A stretch of 64,000 nucleotides of DNA from Halomonas elongata DSM 2581 (GCF_000196875.2 NC_014532.2:434001-498000); one strand, 5' to 3'; counted from the stretch's first letter, positions 1-13,130 are shown. The notes: a model not told the origin generated them from the sequence alone. A program made the numbers and translations.

Positions 1-80
1 TGGCTCGCCAGCAACGCTCGCAGACTCGCGGCGGCGAAATCGGGCGTGCCGGCGAAGATGACGCGCAGGGATTGGGACAT
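1..80 (-). CDS. fmt: Methionyl-tRNA formyltransferase, N-terminal fragment (cut by window edge)
   Basis: Only the first 26 codons are inside the window. They read MSQSLRVIFAGTPDFAA and onward, which is the formyltransferase N-terminus with its beta strand followed by the AGTPDFA turn that starts the formyl-THF-binding Rossmann fold. The enzyme formylates initiator methionyl-tRNA in the cytoplasm. It lies directly downstream of def on the same strand, the usual def-fmt pair whose products add and later remove the formyl group. The identification rests on this short N-terminus plus the neighbour. Confidence 0.9.
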   Translation of the reverse strand, partial: MSQSLRVIFAGTPDFAAASLRALLAS

Positions 81-142
81 GTCGAGGGGCCTTGCCGAAA
101 TGGATGCCCCTTATGATAACGGAGCCGATCGCAAACGACGAA

Positions 143-171
143 GGGCAGTGCCATCAACGGCGGCACTGCCC
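143..171 (-). terminator. Perfect 10-bp hairpin between def and fmt
   Basis: GGGCAGTGCC and GGCACTGCCC form a perfect 10-bp stem around a 9-nt loop in the def-fmt gap. No T-run follows on the minus strand, so it is a weak candidate for rho-independent termination. It could instead stabilise the def 3' end or partly uncouple fmt from def. Confidence 0.4.
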
Positions 172-196
172 CTGTGCATGATGCTTCGGTCGGCGT

Positions 197-709
197 TCAG
201 GCCCCCTGGGCGAGCTTGTGACGCTTCTGCATCTTCTTCATCACCCGGTCGCGCTTGAGCGGCGACAGGTAATCGACGAAGAGCACGCCGCGCAGGTGGT
301 CGCACTCGTGCTGGATGCAATGGGCCAGCAGCCCCTCGGCCTCGAGCTCGTAGGGCTCGCCCTGGCGGTTCAGGGCCTTGAGGTGGACCTTGAGGGCACG
401 CGGCACCTCGGCGTAGTACTCGGGGATCGACAGGCAGCCTTCCTGCATCGGCTCGCGTTCATCGCCGATCGGAGTGTATTCGGGGTTGATCAGCACCAGG
501 GGCGCGCTCTGGTCATCGCTGACATCCATGACGATGACCCGGCGGTGCACGTCCACCTGGGTGGCGGCCAGGCCGATGCCACGGGCGTCATACATGGTCT
601 CGAGCATGTCGTCGACCAGCTGGCGTACCTCGTCGTCGACCGTCTCGACCGCGGCAGCCTCGGTGCGCAGCCGTTCGTCGGGGAATTCGAGGATGGGGAG
701 TTTGGCCAT
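197..709 (-). CDS. def: Peptide deformylase
   Basis: This cytoplasmic metalloenzyme removes the formyl group from the N-terminal methionine of new proteins. All three family motifs are present in 170 residues: GIGLAATQ at 44-51, EGCLS at 90-94 with metal ligand C92, and HECDH at 134-138 with the two histidine ligands and catalytic E135. The length equals that of the Escherichia coli enzyme. It precedes fmt on the same strand and is divergent from dprA, with about 160 bp of shared upstream region. No residue is missing, so it should be active. Confidence 0.98.
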   Translation of the reverse strand: MAKLPILEFPDERLRTEAAAVETVDDEVRQLVDDMLETMYDARGIGLAATQVDVHRRVIVMDVSDDQSAPLVLINPEYTPIGDEREPMQEGCLSIPEYYAEVPRALKVHLKALNRQGEPYELEAEGLLAHCIQHECDHLRGVLFVDYLSPLKRDRVMKKMQKRHKLAQGA

Positions 710-872
710 GGCGTAGGGTCACCGTTGTACAGTCATACGAAATATACGTCTATTCTAGAAGGCGATGTGCGAGGGGAAAACCGCTCGACATGCATCGTCT
801 CGATAGGATTGGACTATACCATCTCGGCGATGTTCCGGGGACCGTCGCCGACCCGGGCAAGGAGATTCGCCC

Positions 873-1973
873 ATGCAACGTAGCGCCACGGACTGGCTGG
901 CCCTGTCCCTGTTACCGGGCGTGGGGGCCGCGCGGCTCGCCGAGCTGGCGGCCAGCGATCCACCCTGGCCGGATGGCTGGTTGGCTGCCTTGCCGCGACC
1001 GGCCGCCCAGGCCCTGCGATTGTGCCTCGAGCATCCCGCACAGAGTCCGCTGGCGGCGCGTCTCGCCACCGAGCGGGAGTGGCTCGATGCTGCGCCCGAT
1101 CGTCATCTGCTGCACCCCGATCATCCGGCCTGGCCGGAGGCGTTGAGTCAGATCGCCGATCCGCCGCCGGTGCTCTGGGCCCTGGGAGACCTCGATGCCC
1201 TGGAAGCGCCGCGTCTGGCGATGGTCGGCACCCGTCGCCCGACCCGCGAGGGCACGGGCAACGCCGCGGGTTTCGCTCGAAGTCTCGCCGAGCGGGGCTG
1301 GTGCGTGGTCAGCGGCATGGCCCTCGGTATCGACGGCATTGCCCAGCAGGCCGCCCTGGATGCCGAGGGCCGAAGTATCGCGGTACTGGGCTGCGGCGTG
1401 GACGTGATCTATCCGGCCCGCCATCGACGCCTCCACGAGCGGTTGCGCGAGCCCGGTGGCCTGCTGCTCTCCGAACATCCGCCGGGCACTCGGGCGAGGG
1501 CGGGGTTCTTTCCACGCCGCAATCGCCTCATTACCGGTCTGTCACGGGGCGTGCTGGTGGTGGAGGCCGCCGAGCGCAGTGGCTCGCTGGTCAGCGCCCG
1601 GCTGGCGGTCGAGCAGGGGCGCGACGTCTTCGCCCTGCCCGGTTCGATCCACAATCCCCAGGCACGCGGCTGTCTGCATCTGATTCGGGAGGGGGCCGCC
1701 CTGGTCAGGGATCTGGATGACATCCTCGCCGAGCTCGCTCAATGGAGTGTGGCGCCCGTGGTGAATCGTCGCGCACCAGAGGCGGCGCCGGACGCGGATC
1801 CCGTGCTGGCCTGGCTCAGCGACACGCCCACGCCGGTGGATGCCCTGGTCGATTTGACCGGGCTGGCGGTGCCGGACTGCCAGCGTCGCTTGCTGGCGCT
1901 GGAACTGGAAGGACGGGCGAGCCAGGCGGCGGGCGGCTGGGTACGCCTGCCGACCTCGCCGGGGCCATGCTAG
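873..1973 (+). CDS. dprA: DNA-processing protein DprA/Smf
   Basis: DprA binds incoming single-stranded DNA and loads RecA during natural transformation; many non-competent bacteria also keep it. The 366-residue protein has an N-terminal SAM-like helical region, a Rossmann-type core with VGTRRP at 118-123, GMALGID at 148-154 and FPRRNRLITGL at 213-223, and a C-terminal winged-helix domain from about 310. It starts a plus-strand run with tsaC, hemF and aroE, next to def/fmt, an order common in gammaproteobacteria. The ATG follows a purine-rich GGAGA, which supports this start. Confidence 0.96.
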   Translation: MQRSATDWLALSLLPGVGAARLAELAASDPPWPDGWLAALPRPAAQALRLCLEHPAQSPLAARLATEREWLDAAPDRHLLHPDHPAWPEALSQIADPPPVLWALGDLDALEAPRLAMVGTRRPTREGTGNAAGFARSLAERGWCVVSGMALGIDGIAQQAALDAEGRSIAVLGCGVDVIYPARHRRLHERLREPGGLLLSEHPPGTRARAGFFPRRNRLITGLSRGVLVVEAAERSGSLVSARLAVEQGRDVFALPGSIHNPQARGCLHLIREGAALVRDLDDILAELAQWSVAPVVNRRAPEAAPDADPVLAWLSDTPTPVDALVDLTGLAVPDCQRRLLALELEGRASQAAGGWVRLPTSPGPC

Positions 1974-2055
1974 AATCGGCGGGCGTCGTGATCGATTCGG
2001 CAGGATACCGGGTCGAACGCCTCGCTTGTCGGGTCAATCGTTCGGATGTATCACC

Positions 2056-4427
<2,372 letters not shown>

Positions 4428-4431
<4 letters not shown>

Positions 4432-5462
4432 CCACCTGCCGGGGCACGACCGTTCGCGCCTGGCATCTGGCGCGGACGCCACGGGGCTGCCCCGAGCCCG
4501 AGGACTTCGTCTGCCACTCCATTCCTCTCAATCCGCCCGCTCCGGGGGAGGCCTGGCTGGAGCCTCATTGGCTGTCGGTGGATCCCTACATGCGCACGCG
4601 CATGCAGCCTGCGGGATATGACTACCTGACGCACTGGCGGCCCGGCGATGCCCTGTCCGCCTGGGGATTGGCGCGCGTCATCGCCTCGCGTGGCCCCTGG
4701 CGCGAAGGCGATTGGGTGGTGGGTCACATGCCCGTGGCCGAACGCTGCCGGTTGGGACCGGGCGAGTCGCCGCGACTGCCGCCCCTGGCTCTCCCCGCCG
4801 AGACGCCCACTCCCGAGCGCTGGCTACATGCCCGGGGCATGACGGGCTTCACCGCCTGGCTCGCCATGCGCCTCTATGGACTCCCCCGGGCCGGTGAGAC
4901 CGTGCTGGTGTCCGCCGGGGCCGGTGCGGTGGGCAGCCTGGCTATCCAGTGGGCGCAGCGGGCCGGGGCCCGGGTCGTTGCCACGGCCGGTGATCCCGCC
5001 AGGCGCGACTGGCTGACCGAGCGACTGGGCGTGGCGGCGGCGTTGGATCATCACGACAGCGACATCGCGTCGCGACTGGCCGAGGCGGTACCGGAGGGCA
5101 TCGATCTGAGCATCGAAAACGTGGGCGGTAGTGTCTTCGAGGCGGCCATCGACGTCCTGGTGCCGGGTGGTCGCGTGGTGCTGTGCGGATTGGTCGGCCA
5201 GTACAATTCGCCCGAGCCACGGCGCTCGCCGCGCAACCTGTCACGTTTGACGGCAGTCGGCGGGCATCTACAGCCGTTCGTGGTGCCGGGGCATGAAAGT
5301 GACTACTGGGCGCGCTTCCAGCAGGACATGGCCGAGTGGGACGCTGTGGCCGCGCCCCTGGACGTGGTGGATGGCTTCGATGACTGGCCCCGGGCCTTCT
5401 GCGGGCTCTTCGGCGATGCTGGCGTCAGGGGCGTCGGCAAGCGCGTGGTGCGCCTGCGCTGA
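4428..5462 (+). CDS. NADP-dependent medium-chain oxidoreductase (CurA/leukotriene B4 dehydrogenase-like)
   Basis: The 344-residue protein belongs to the zinc-free MDR family that reduces alkenal/alkenone double bonds with NADPH. It has the N-terminal DPYMRTRM segment, [11 protein letters not shown], and a nucleotide-binding [16 protein letters not shown], followed by IENVGG and GGRVVLCGL. No structural-zinc cysteine cluster is seen. The GTG start overlaps the aroE stop as GTGA; the frame is open further upstream only as a shadow of aroE. Substrate is unknown; curcumin or quinone reduction are family precedents, not evidence here. Confidence 0.88.
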
Positions 5463-5466
5463 GCGA

Positions 5467-5494
5467 CCCGCCCGGCCCCGGGGCGAGCGGGCGG
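5467..5494. terminator. GC-rich hairpin between convergent genes
   Basis: CCGCCCG and CGGGCGG can pair in the short gap between the convergent oxidoreductase and M48 genes. No T-run follows on either strand, so this is only a possible bidirectional terminator. Confidence 0.3.
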
Positions 5495-5498
5495 TGGC

Positions 5499-6296
5499 CT
5501 ATTGGCAATTGGGGCGGCGACCGGCCTGCCGGGCCCGCTGATACTGAGCCAGGGCCGCGTCCATGTTGGCCTGCAGGCCGTCGATGCGGTGGCCATGGCT
5601 GGGGTGGGTGGACATCCACTCGGGCGGCTGGCCTCCGCCGGTGGCGTTCATGTTGTGCCATAGCTCGATGCTGGCGCGGGGGTCGAAGCCGGCCTCGGCC
5701 ATCAGCTGCAGGCCGATCTTGTCGGCTTCGCTCTCGTGGCTGCGCGAGAAGGGCAGCATCACGCCGTACTGGGCGCCCATGCCCATGGCCGCCATGATCT
5801 GATCGCTGCCGGCCACGCCATTGGCTCCCAGTGCCGTGCCGACGACCGACATGCCGAGCTGGGTGGCGCTCTGGGTGGAAGCGCGCTCGTTGGCGTGGTG
5901 AGCCAGCACATGGCCGATCTCGTGGCCAATGACGCTGGCCAGCTGGTCCTGATTGGTGGCGATGTCGAGCAGGCCGGTGTTCACGCCGACATAGCCGCCC
6001 GGCAGGGCGAAGGCGTTGGCATCTTCGGACTCGAAGACCTTGACCTGCCAGTTCTGGTCACGCTGCTCGGGAGGCAATACCGCCACGATGTCATTGGTGA
6101 CGCACTGCACATAATTCAGTTGAGCTCCCCCGACCGTCGGCAACTCTTGTTGATACTGGGCAAAGGCCTGGGCGCCCATCTGACTGAGGTCGCTTTCGCT
6201 CATCAGCAGCATCTGTGAGCGACCGGTCGGCGAGGTGGTACAGGCCGCCAGGGACACGCCGAGCGCTCCCAGGGCGAGGTAGTGCATCCAGCGCAT
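5499..6296 (-). CDS. M48-family metalloprotease lipoprotein (LoiP/YcaL-like)
   Basis: This is predicted to be an outer-membrane-anchored periplasmic zinc protease involved in envelope quality control. From the chosen ATG, which is preceded by GAGGAAA, a signal sequence ends in the lipobox LAAC with C19 as lipidation site. The M48 active site HEIGH is at 125-129 and the third ligand lies in SHESEADKIG about 60 residues later. The 265-residue length fits E. coli LoiP/YggG. An ATG-initiated frame extends 58 codons upstream but would bury the signal peptide, so I rejected it. Confidence 0.93.
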   Translation of the reverse strand: MRWMHYLALGALGVSLAACTTSPTGRSQMLLMSESDLSQMGAQAFAQYQQELPTVGGAQLNYVQCVTNDIVAVLPPEQRDQNWQVKVFESEDANAFALPGGYVGVNTGLLDIATNQDQLASVIGHEIGHVLAHHANERASTQSATQLGMSVVGTALGANGVAGSDQIMAAMGMGAQYGVMLPFSRSHESEADKIGLQLMAEAGFDPRASIELWHNMNATGGGQPPEWMSTHPSHGHRIDGLQANMDAALAQYQRARQAGRRPNCQ

Positions 6297-6487
6297 GATG
6301 GTTTCCTCCGTGGATCGACCCCGTGACGGGGCTCTGCTGGATGACAAGATACCGCGCCTGCCTTGCGGGTCAACCGGATGTGAAGAGCGATGGTGCCCAC
6401 GACAGGGGCTTGCCTCGAATATGGCATCATGACCCCCGAGGGCATGCGACACCAAGTGCCAAGACAGCAAGAAGGGAGAATGCAGTG

Positions 6488-7351
6488 ATGGACGATGAAC
6501 TGGCCAGGCGTCTGCTCGGCGTGCTGGAGCGTGTGGAGCCCTGGCTGCCGCCGACGCCGGTGGAGGTCGACTGGAACCGCGATGTGGCGGCCCTCTGGCA
6601 GCGGCACATGCTGGGCGGCCACCTGACCCCGGTACCGCCCCGGGATGCGCTGCGCCTGGACGATCTGCTGGGTATCGAACGCCAGAAGCAGGCCCTGGTC
6701 GACAATACCCGAGCCTTCCTGCGGGGTTATCCTGCCAACCATGCCCTGCTGTGGGGCGCTCGGGGTGGCGGCAAGTCGTCGCTGGTGCGGGCGCTGCTCA
6801 ATGATCTGGCCGGGGAAGGGCTGCGGCTGGTGCAGGTGGATCGTCATGACCTGGCCGGACTGCCGGTGCTGGTCGAACGGCTGCGTCGCGAACCCCACCG
6901 CTTCGTGGTCTATTGCGACGATCTGTCCTTCGAGGGGCATGACGACGCCTACAAGGCCCTGAAGAGCGTGCTCGACGGTACCCTGACCGGGCCGCCCGAG
7001 AATGTCCTGCTGTATGCCACTTCGAACCGGCGCCACCTGCTGCCGGAGTCGATGAGCGACAATGACGACTCCCGGCTGGTGGGCGAGGAACTGCATCACG
7101 GCGATGCCGTGGAAGAGAAGATCTCGCTGTCGGACCGCTTCGGGCTCTGGCTGGGCTTCCGGCCCTTCGACCAGGCGACCTATCTGGAAGCCTGCGCCCA
7201 CTGGGTGAACTGGCTGGGCGACGACGGTGACTGGAACGATGAGGCCCGCGGCGAGGCGATTCGCTATGCGACCCTGCGTGGAGGGCGCAGCGGTCGGGTG
7301 GCGTGGCAGTTCGCCTGCCAGTGGGTCGGGCGTTTGCGCCTCGAGGCGTGA
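6488..7351 (+). CDS. DUF815-family P-loop ATPase
   Basis: A 287-residue AAA-type ATPase of the DUF815 family, whose role is not established. The Walker A motif GARGGGKSS is at 90-98 and a Walker B-like VVYCDDLSFEG near 137-147; TSNRRHLLPE matches the sensor region. AAGGGAGA lies upstream of a GTG-ATG pair; I use the ATG. It is divergent from the M48 lipoprotein gene and convergent with der. No signal peptide or membrane segment is visible, so it is cytoplasmic. Confidence 0.87.
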   Translation: MDDELARRLLGVLERVEPWLPPTPVEVDWNRDVAALWQRHMLGGHLTPVPPRDALRLDDLLGIERQKQALVDNTRAFLRGYPANHALLWGARGGGKSSLVRALLNDLAGEGLRLVQVDRHDLAGLPVLVERLRREPHRFVVYCDDLSFEGHDDAYKALKSVLDGTLTGPPENVLLYATSNRRHLLPESMSDNDDSRLVGEELHHGDAVEEKISLSDRFGLWLGFRPFDQATYLEACAHWVNWLGDDGDWNDEARGEAIRYATLRGGRSGRVAWQFACQWVGRLRLEA

Positions 7352-7381
7352 GGCGTCGAGAGCCGCTGGCCGGAACGCAAG

Positions 7382-7403
7382 GCGCCGCCCGAGTGGGCGG
7401 CGC
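7382..7403. terminator. Hairpin between DUF815 gene and der
   Basis: GCGCCGCCC and GGGCGGCGC form a perfect 9-bp stem with a GAGT loop, followed on the plus strand by TTGTC. It sits between convergent genes and is a plausible though T-poor terminator. Confidence 0.55.
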
Positions 7404-7459
7404 TTGTCGCTGCGAGCCAGGGCTGGCAGCGCGTCGGGTGTGAGACGACGTCGGAGCGC

Positions 7460-8863
7460 TCAGCGCCGGTCGCGTCGCGCCGAGCGGGTGCGATCGAGTT
7501 CGCGCTTCTTGGCCTTCTCGCGGTCGTTGGCCCCTGCCATGTTGTCGTAGGGGTTCTTGCCCGAGCGGAACTCGAAGCGCATCGGCGTACCGCGTACCTT
7601 GAGCACCTTGCGGAAGGTGTTGGTCAGGTAGCGCTTGTAGGCCTCGGGCAACGAGTCCGTCTGGTTGCCGTGAACCACGATGATCGGCGGATTGGTGCCG
7701 CCCTGGTGGGCCATGCGCAGCTTGATGCGGCGACCGTGGATCATCGGTGGCTGATGCTGCTCCACGGCATCCCGGAGGATGTTGGTGAGCCGGTTGGTCG
7801 ACCAGTGGCTGTTGGCCGATTCGAAGGCGCGCTCGATCGAGGGATAGAGATCGCCCACCGCGGTGCCGTGCAGCGCCGAGATGAAGTGCAGCTCGGCGTA
7901 GTCGGCGAATCCCAGGCGTCGCTTGATCTCGGCGCGCATCTTCTCCTTGGCTTCGTGCTCCAGGCCGTCCCACTTGTTGACCGCCAGCACCAGGGCGCGG
8001 CCGCTGGTCAGCACATAGTCGAGCAGGTGCAGGTCCTGTTCGACCAGGCCGCTTCGGGCATCCAGCACCATGACGGCGACGTGGCACTCCTTGATGGCCT
8101 CCAGCGTCTTGATGATGGAGAACTTCTCGGCCACTTCGCGGACATTCTTGCGGCGCCGCACGCCGGCGGTGTCGACCAGCACATAGGGCTTGCCGCGACG
8201 CTCGAAGGGGATTTCGATGGCGTCGCGGGTGGTTCCCGCCTCGTCGAAGACCACCACGCGATCCTCGCCGAGCAACCGGTTGACCAGGGTCGACTTGCCC
8301 ACATTGGGGCGACCGATCACCCCGATGTGGATGCCCGAGGCGCCGGTGTCGGCGGGGATGTCCGGGTCGCGCTCGGGGAAGGGGTCGAGCACTTCCTCGA
8401 TCAGCGAGGTGACGTTGCGGCCATGGGCGGCGGCGATGGAGCGCGGCTCGCCGATGCCGAGCTGCCAGAAGTCGGCCATGGCCGAATGTTCCTCGAGGCC
8501 GTCGGTCTTGTTGACGACCAGCCAGGTCTTCTTCTGGTTGACGCGCAGGTGGTTGGCGATGGCTTCGTCGGCGACGTTCAGGCCGCTGCGCCCATCGACC
8601 ATGAACAGCACGATGTCGGCCTCGTCGATGGCCTGCAGCGACTGCTCGGCCATGGCGGCGTCGATGCCTTCCTCGTCGCCGCTGATGCCGCCGGTGTCGA
8701 TGACCGTATAGGCCTTGCCGCCGAGCATGCCGTTGCCGTACTTGCGATCCCGGGTCAGGCCGGGGAAGTCGGCCACCAGCGCATCGCGCGAGCGGGTCAG
8801 GCGGTTGAACAGGGTCGATTTGCCCACATTGGGGCGCCCGACCAGGGCGATCACGGGATTCAT
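7460..8863 (-). CDS. der: Ribosome-associated GTPase Der (EngA)
   Basis: Der is a double-GTPase that helps mature the 50S ribosomal subunit. Two G domains are visible in 467 residues: the first with GRPNVGKST at 9-17 and NKTDG, the second with another GRPNVGKST and NKWDG. A C-terminal KH-like domain contains the [21 protein letters not shown] segment. It is the last gene of the minus-strand block and its start overlaps the bamB stop by four bases, as in E. coli, where bamB and der are also adjacent. Confidence 0.98.
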   Translation of the reverse strand: MNPVIALVGRPNVGKSTLFNRLTRSRDALVADFPGLTRDRKYGNGMLGGKAYTVIDTGGISGDEEGIDAAMAEQSLQAIDEADIVLFMVDGRSGLNVADEAIANHLRVNQKKTWLVVNKTDGLEEHSAMADFWQLGIGEPRSIAAAHGRNVTSLIEEVLDPFPERDPDIPADTGASGIHIGVIGRPNVGKSTLVNRLLGEDRVVVFDEAGTTRDAIEIPFERRGKPYVLVDTAGVRRRKNVREVAEKFSIIKTLEAIKECHVAVMVLDARSGLVEQDLHLLDYVLTSGRALVLAVNKWDGLEHEAKEKMRAEIKRRLGFADYAELHFISALHGTAVGDLYPSIERAFESANSHWSTNRLTNILRDAVEQHQPPMIHGRRIKLRMAHQGGTNPPIIVVHGNQTDSLPEAYKRYLTNTFRKVLKVRGTPMRFEFRSGKNPYDNMAGANDREKAKKRELDRTRSARRDRR

Positions 8864-10008
8864 GGTTTGAGTTCCAGAGCCTCCAGGCTACCGTCGTCGG
8901 CCAGCGCATAGACGCGTTTGCCATCGGTGAGCGGGGGCACGCTGAGCCCGGAACCATCGACCTTGGTGCGGCCGACCAGGGTGCCGTTCCGGGCATCGAT
9001 GACGTGCAGGTAACCGGCGAAGTCGCCGACCACCAAGCGCCCATCGGCGAAGGCGGGAGCTGTCAGCTTGCGGCCCTCGAGATCGTCGAGGCGCCAGAGT
9101 TCGTCGCCGCTGCTGGCCGACAGGGCGAGCAGGTGGCTGTCGGCGTCGACGACGTAGAGGGTCTCGCCGATCAGGATTGGCGTCTGGTAGCTGGCGATGT
9201 CCCGCGACCAGAGTTCCTGGCCGCTGGTGGCCTGGAGGGCGACCAGGCGGCCACTGTAACTGGTGACATAGAGGCGCCCGTCGCGGGTCAACACCGGCTG
9301 GCCGGCCAGGTCGACCAGGCGCTCGATGTCGCTGCGCCCCTCGGGCGTGGCGATGCGTTGCTCCCACAGGGGCCGGCCACTGCCGTTCTCGAGGGTCACC
9401 AGACGGCCATTGGCCAGGCCGGCGAAGGTGACCGCGTCGATGACCCGCGGCGTACCGGTCGTGCGCAGGGTCAGCGAGGGGCGTGATGCCGTATGGACCC
9501 AGCGCTCCGCGCCGCTGGTGCGGTCCAGGGCGGTGACGTTGCCGTCGATGGTCTGCACCACCACCAGCTGGCTGTTGATCTGGGGGGCGGAGAGGACTTC
9601 GCTGCTGACGCGCGAACGCCAGACTTCCTTGCCGCTGGACTGGTCCAGGGAAATGACTTCGCCGTTACGGGTGCCGAGATAGACGTGGCCGGCCATGGCG
9701 GTCAGACCGCTGGAAACGCCATTGTCGATCTTCTGCTCCCAGCGGATCTCTCCGCTGTTGGCGTTCAGCGCCATCACCAGGCCGTGCTGGTCGGCGGCGA
9801 ACAGGGTATCGCCGTCCTGGGCGGGCGAGAGAAGGTAGCCGCCCAGTCCGAGACCGTCGCCGACCTGCTCGTCCCAGAGGGTGTTCACGGATGTGCTGCG
9901 GGAGATGTCCTGCAGTTCGCGAGGCGGATTCTGCGAATCCACCTGGCCGGCGCAGCCCGCCAGCAGTCCCAGTGCCGCGATTGCGGTGATCGCCAGGGTC
10001 GATTTCAT
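8860..10008 (-). CDS. bamB: Outer membrane assembly lipoprotein BamB
   Basis: BamB is a periplasm-facing lipoprotein of the BAM complex that inserts outer-membrane beta-barrels. The signal peptide ends with lipobox LAGC, C19. The rest of the 382 residues is an eight-bladed propeller built of PQQ-like repeats, seen as recurring GxxxxWxxxxxG patterns (for example [40 protein letters not shown]). It overlaps der at its 3' end and follows yfgM with a four-base overlap, the E. coli arrangement. Confidence 0.96.
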   Translation of the reverse strand: MKSTLAITAIAALGLLAGCAGQVDSQNPPRELQDISRSTSVNTLWDEQVGDGLGLGGYLLSPAQDGDTLFAADQHGLVMALNANSGEIRWEQKIDNGVSSGLTAMAGHVYLGTRNGEVISLDQSSGKEVWRSRVSSEVLSAPQINSQLVVVQTIDGNVTALDRTSGAERWVHTASRPSLTLRTTGTPRVIDAVTFAGLANGRLVTLENGSGRPLWEQRIATPEGRSDIERLVDLAGQPVLTRDGRLYVTSYSGRLVALQATSGQELWSRDIASYQTPILIGETLYVVDADSHLLALSASSGDELWRLDDLEGRKLTAPAFADGRLVVGDFAGYLHVIDARNGTLVGRTKVDGSGLSVPPLTDGKRVYALADDGSLEALELKP

Positions 10009-10664
10009 GACGTGGTCTCCTGAACGCCCAGGTTGTCGAGCTTGAGTTGTACGCCGTAGAGCGGGCGCTCGCCGTTTTCGGCCAGCCGCAGGGCTTCGCG
10101 CCAGGCGTCGCGCGCCTGGTCGGTCTGTTCCAGGGCGAAGTGGGCATCGCCGCGGATGTCCGCCTGCTGAGCGGCCAGGGGAGCGGGAATCGCGCCGTCG
10201 AGGGTCTTCAGGGCCGCTTCGGCCTCATCGGCGGCGACCTGCAGGCGCGCCAGCCGGAGGCGAGCCAGGCCGCTGAGATAGTCATGTTCGCTATTGGCGA
10301 TCAAGGCTTCCAGGGTCTCGCGCGCCGCGGCCTGGTCGCCGCCTTCCACCGACAGGCGTGCCGAAAGCAGCTGGGCCATGTCGGCATAGAGGGTTCCGCC
10401 GTGCTCCTCGACGAGGGTGGTGGCCACTTCCTCGGCACGCTCACGGGCCGCGTCGTCCAACTGTTCCTGGCTGCTCAGGGTCAGCAATTGCTGGTAACGC
10501 TGGGAGGCGGCCTCGGCCTGGCCGGCCTGGTAATCCTGCCAGGTCTTCCAGCCGAAGACGCCGGCGGCGGCGATCGCCGCGCCGATCAGCAGTGAAACGC
10601 CGTTTTCCTTCCACCAGCGCTTGATGGCTTCCAGCTGTTCTTCTTCGGTTCTCAGTTCCGCCAC
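10005..10664 (-). CDS. yfgM: YfgM-family periplasmic chaperone partner of SecYEG (ancillary SecYEG translocon subunit)
   Basis: This is a single-pass inner-membrane protein with a periplasmic tetratricopeptide-like domain. In E. coli YfgM associates with SecYEG and PpiD to help outgoing proteins. The 219 residues begin with a short cytoplasmic acidic and lysine/tryptophan stretch, then one membrane helix at about 23-40, then helical repeats rich in alanine. Its position between hisS and bamB matches E. coli exactly, which carries much of the identification because TPR-like sequences are not specific. Confidence 0.9.
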   Translation of the reverse strand: MAELRTEEEQLEAIKRWWKENGVSLLIGAAIAAAGVFGWKTWQDYQAGQAEAASQRYQQLLTLSSQEQLDDAARERAEEVATTLVEEHGGTLYADMAQLLSARLSVEGGDQAAARETLEALIANSEHDYLSGLARLRLARLQVAADEAEAALKTLDGAIPAPLAAQQADIRGDAHFALEQTDQARDAWREALRLAENGERPLYGVQLKLDNLGVQETTS

Positions 10665-10694
10665 GGGCGGCCTCCTTGTTCGATATAGGGTCCG

Positions 10695-11981
10695 TCAGGC
10701 TTCCGACAAGAGGTCGGCGAGGGCCGGGGCGAGCTCGCTGCGTGAGAGACGGCGTTGCTCGCGCTCCTCGCGCAGGAACTTGAGAGTGACGGCGTTCTCG
10801 GCGAGTTCCTCCTCGCCGAGCAATAGCGCCAGGCGAGCGCCGCTCTTGTCGGCCTTGCGGATGCGGCTCTTGAAGCCGCCGCCGCCGCAGTGGAGCTGCA
10901 GGCGCAGTGCCGGCAGGTCGTCGCGCAGCCGTTCGGCCAGTTCCAGGGCCGCGGCTTCGGCGGCCTCGCCCATTGGCAAGAGGTAGACATCCAGGGTGTC
11001 GTGGACGGCGTCGGGCACCAGCTCGAGCGTCTCGAGCAGCAGGATCAGCCGCTCGATGCCCATGGCGAAGCCGACCGCCGGCACCGGCTTGCCGCCGAGC
11101 TGCTCGACCAGGCCGTCGTAGCGTCCCCCGGCGCACACCGTGCCCTGGCTGCCCAGCGCTTCGGTGGTCCATTCGAAGACGGTCCGCGAGTAATAGTCCA
11201 GCCCGCGCACCAGGCGCGGGTTGATCACGTACTCGATACCGGCGGCGTCGAGGATGGCGGTGAGGCGCTCGAAGTGCTCCCGGGACTCGGCATCCAGGTG
11301 GTCCATCAGACGCGGGGCATCGGCCAGCATGTCCGCCATGGCCGGATTCTTGGAATCGAGGATGCGCAGCGGGTTGGTGGACAGGCGGCGGCGAGAGTCC
11401 TCGTCGAGCACATCGAGATGCGCCTCGAAGTAGCTCACCAGCTTGTCGCGGTAAGCGGCGCGGGCCTCCGGCGACCCCAGGGAGTTGAGCTCCAGGGTGA
11501 CGTGCTCGAACAGGCCGAGCTGTTTCCACAGACGCGCCGACAGCAGGATCACTTCGGCGTCGATGTCCGGCCCTTCCAGGCCGAAGGTTTCCACGCCGAC
11601 CTGATGGAACTGGCGATAGCGGCCCTTCTGGGGACGCTCGTGGCGGAACATCGGCCCCTGATACCAGAGACGCTGGGTCTGGTTGTGCAGCAGGCCATTT
11701 TCCATGGCGGCGCGCACACAGCTTGCCGTGCCCTCGGGTCGCAGGGTCAGGCTGTCGCCGTTGCGGTCCTCGAAGGTATACATCTCCTTTTCGACGATAT
11801 CGGTGACTTCGCCGATGGAGCGCTTGAACAGCGCGGTCTGCTCGAGGATGGGGGTACGGATCTCGTCATATCCGTAGCGCCCCATCAGCGTGCGAACCTG
11901 TTGCTCGAAATACTGCCACAGGGGCGCTTGCGCCGGCAGCAGGTCGTTCATGCCTCGAATGGCCTGGATCTTCTTGCTCAA
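10695..11981 (-). CDS. hisS: Histidyl-tRNA synthetase
   Basis: Class II synthetase charging tRNA-His. Visible motifs include [14 protein letters not shown], the histidine-specific [15 protein letters not shown] and GGRYDGL, and a C-terminal anticodon-binding domain. I chose a TTG start because AAGGAG precedes it by six bases and the product then begins [16 protein letters not shown], matching the family N-terminus; a GTG five codons upstream contains that SD sequence and is therefore less likely. The 428-residue length fits the 424 of E. coli. It lies between ispG and yfgM. Confidence 0.97.
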   Translation of the reverse strand: MSKKIQAIRGMNDLLPAQAPLWQYFEQQVRTLMGRYGYDEIRTPILEQTALFKRSIGEVTDIVEKEMYTFEDRNGDSLTLRPEGTASCVRAAMENGLLHNQTQRLWYQGPMFRHERPQKGRYRQFHQVGVETFGLEGPDIDAEVILLSARLWKQLGLFEHVTLELNSLGSPEARAAYRDKLVSYFEAHLDVLDEDSRRRLSTNPLRILDSKNPAMADMLADAPRLMDHLDAESREHFERLTAILDAAGIEYVINPRLVRGLDYYSRTVFEWTTEALGSQGTVCAGGRYDGLVEQLGGKPVPAVGFAMGIERLILLLETLELVPDAVHDTLDVYLLPMGEAAEAAALELAERLRDDLPALRLQLHCGGGGFKSRIRKADKSGARLALLLGEEELAENAVTLKFLREEREQRRLSRSELAPALADLLSEA

Positions 11982-12005
11982 TGATGACTCCTTCACGTGC
12001 CGGGA

Positions 12006-13130
12006 TCAGGCGTCCCGGGCGATCACGTCCTGTTCGGCCTGCTGCTTCTCGCGGACCTTGTCACGAATCAGTCGTTCGAGATCGTCGACCAGGTGGTCGT
12101 TGCGCAACTTGCTGGCCGGCTTGCCGTCGATATAGACGAGGTTGGCGGGGCTGCCGCCGGTCAGGCCGATGTCGCTCTCCTTGGCCTCGCCCGGGCCGTT
12201 GACCACGCAGCCGATGACCGAGACATCGAGCGGCGTGAGCACGTCTTCCAGACGCTCCTCGAGGGCGTTCATGGTGCCGATGACATCGAAGTTCTGTCGC
12301 GAGCAGCTCGGGCAGGCGATGAAATTGATGCCCTTGGAGCGCAGGCTCAGGCTCTTGAGCATGTCGAAGCCGACCTTGATCTCCTCGACCGGGTCGGCGG
12401 CCAGCGAGACGCGAATGGTGTCGCCGATGCCGTCCATCAGCAACATGCCAAGCCCGATGGAGGACTTGACGGTGCCCGAACGCAGGCCGCCGGCTTCGGT
12501 GATGCCAAGATGCAGCGGCTGCTCGATGCGCGAGGCGAGCTCCCGGTAGGCGGCGACGGCCATGAACACATCGGAGGCCTTGACGCTGACCTTGAAGTCG
12601 GGGAAGTCGAGGCGGTCTAGGTGGTCGATGTGGCGCATGGCGGATTCGACCAGCGCTGCCGGGGTCGGTTCGCCGTACTTCTTCTGCAGGTCCTTTTCCA
12701 GCGAACCGGCGTTGACGCCGATGCGGATCGGGATGCCGTTGTCACGGGCGGCGCTGACCACTGCGGCGACACGGTCCTCGCGGCCGATGTTGCCCGGGTT
12801 GATGCGCAGGCAATCGACACCGAGCTCGGCGACGCGCAGGGCGATGCGGTAGTCGAAGTGGATATCGGCGACCAGGGGGACATTTGCGGCGCGCTTGATG
12901 CGGCCGAAGGCCTCGGCGGCGTCCATGGTCGGCACCGAGACGCGCACGATGTCGGCACCGGCGTTCTCCAGTTGCTGGATCTGCGCGACGGTAGCATCCA
13001 CATCGAGCGTGTCGGTGTTGGTCATGCTCTGCACGGAGATGGGGGCGCCGCCTCCGACCGGGACGTCGCCGACATGAATGCGGCGAGATTGACGTCGTTG
13101 GATGGGCGATGGTGCGTGCATGAGACTCAC
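12006..13130 (-). CDS. ispG: 4-hydroxy-3-methylbut-2-en-1-yl diphosphate synthase
   Basis: IspG (GcpE) is a [4Fe-4S] enzyme of the MEP isoprenoid pathway. The 374-residue protein shows [10 protein letters not shown] near the N-terminus, the TIM-barrel segment RINPGNIG, and the C-terminal cluster ligands in CPSC followed by [15 protein letters not shown]. The annotated start overlaps the rodZ stop as GTGA; an ATG three codons inside is an alternative. As a cluster enzyme it depends on iron-sulfur assembly, notable because the nearby isc locus is reduced. Confidence 0.97.
   Translation of the reverse strand: MSLMHAPSPIQRRQSRRIHVGDVPVGGGAPISVQSMTNTDTLDVDATVAQIQQLENAGADIVRVSVPTMDAAEAFGRIKRAANVPLVADIHFDYRIALRVAELGVDCLRINPGNIGREDRVAAVVSAARDNGIPIRIGVNAGSLEKDLQKKYGEPTPAALVESAMRHIDHLDRLDFPDFKVSVKASDVFMAVAAYRELASRIEQPLHLGITEAGGLRSGTVKSSIGLGMLLMDGIGDTIRVSLAADPVEEIKVGFDMLKSLSLRSKGINFIACPSCSRQNFDVIGTMNALEERLEDVLTPLDVSVIGCVVNGPGEAKESDIGLTGGSPANLVYIDGKPASKLRNDHLVDDLERLIRDKVREKQQAEQDVIARDA

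Noticed and set aside
6798..9044. 748-codon open frame on the minus strand across the DUF815 gene and der
   Set aside because: Its product is arginine/proline/histidine-rich with no domain, and it overlaps two well-supported genes. It is a GC-rich shadow frame.
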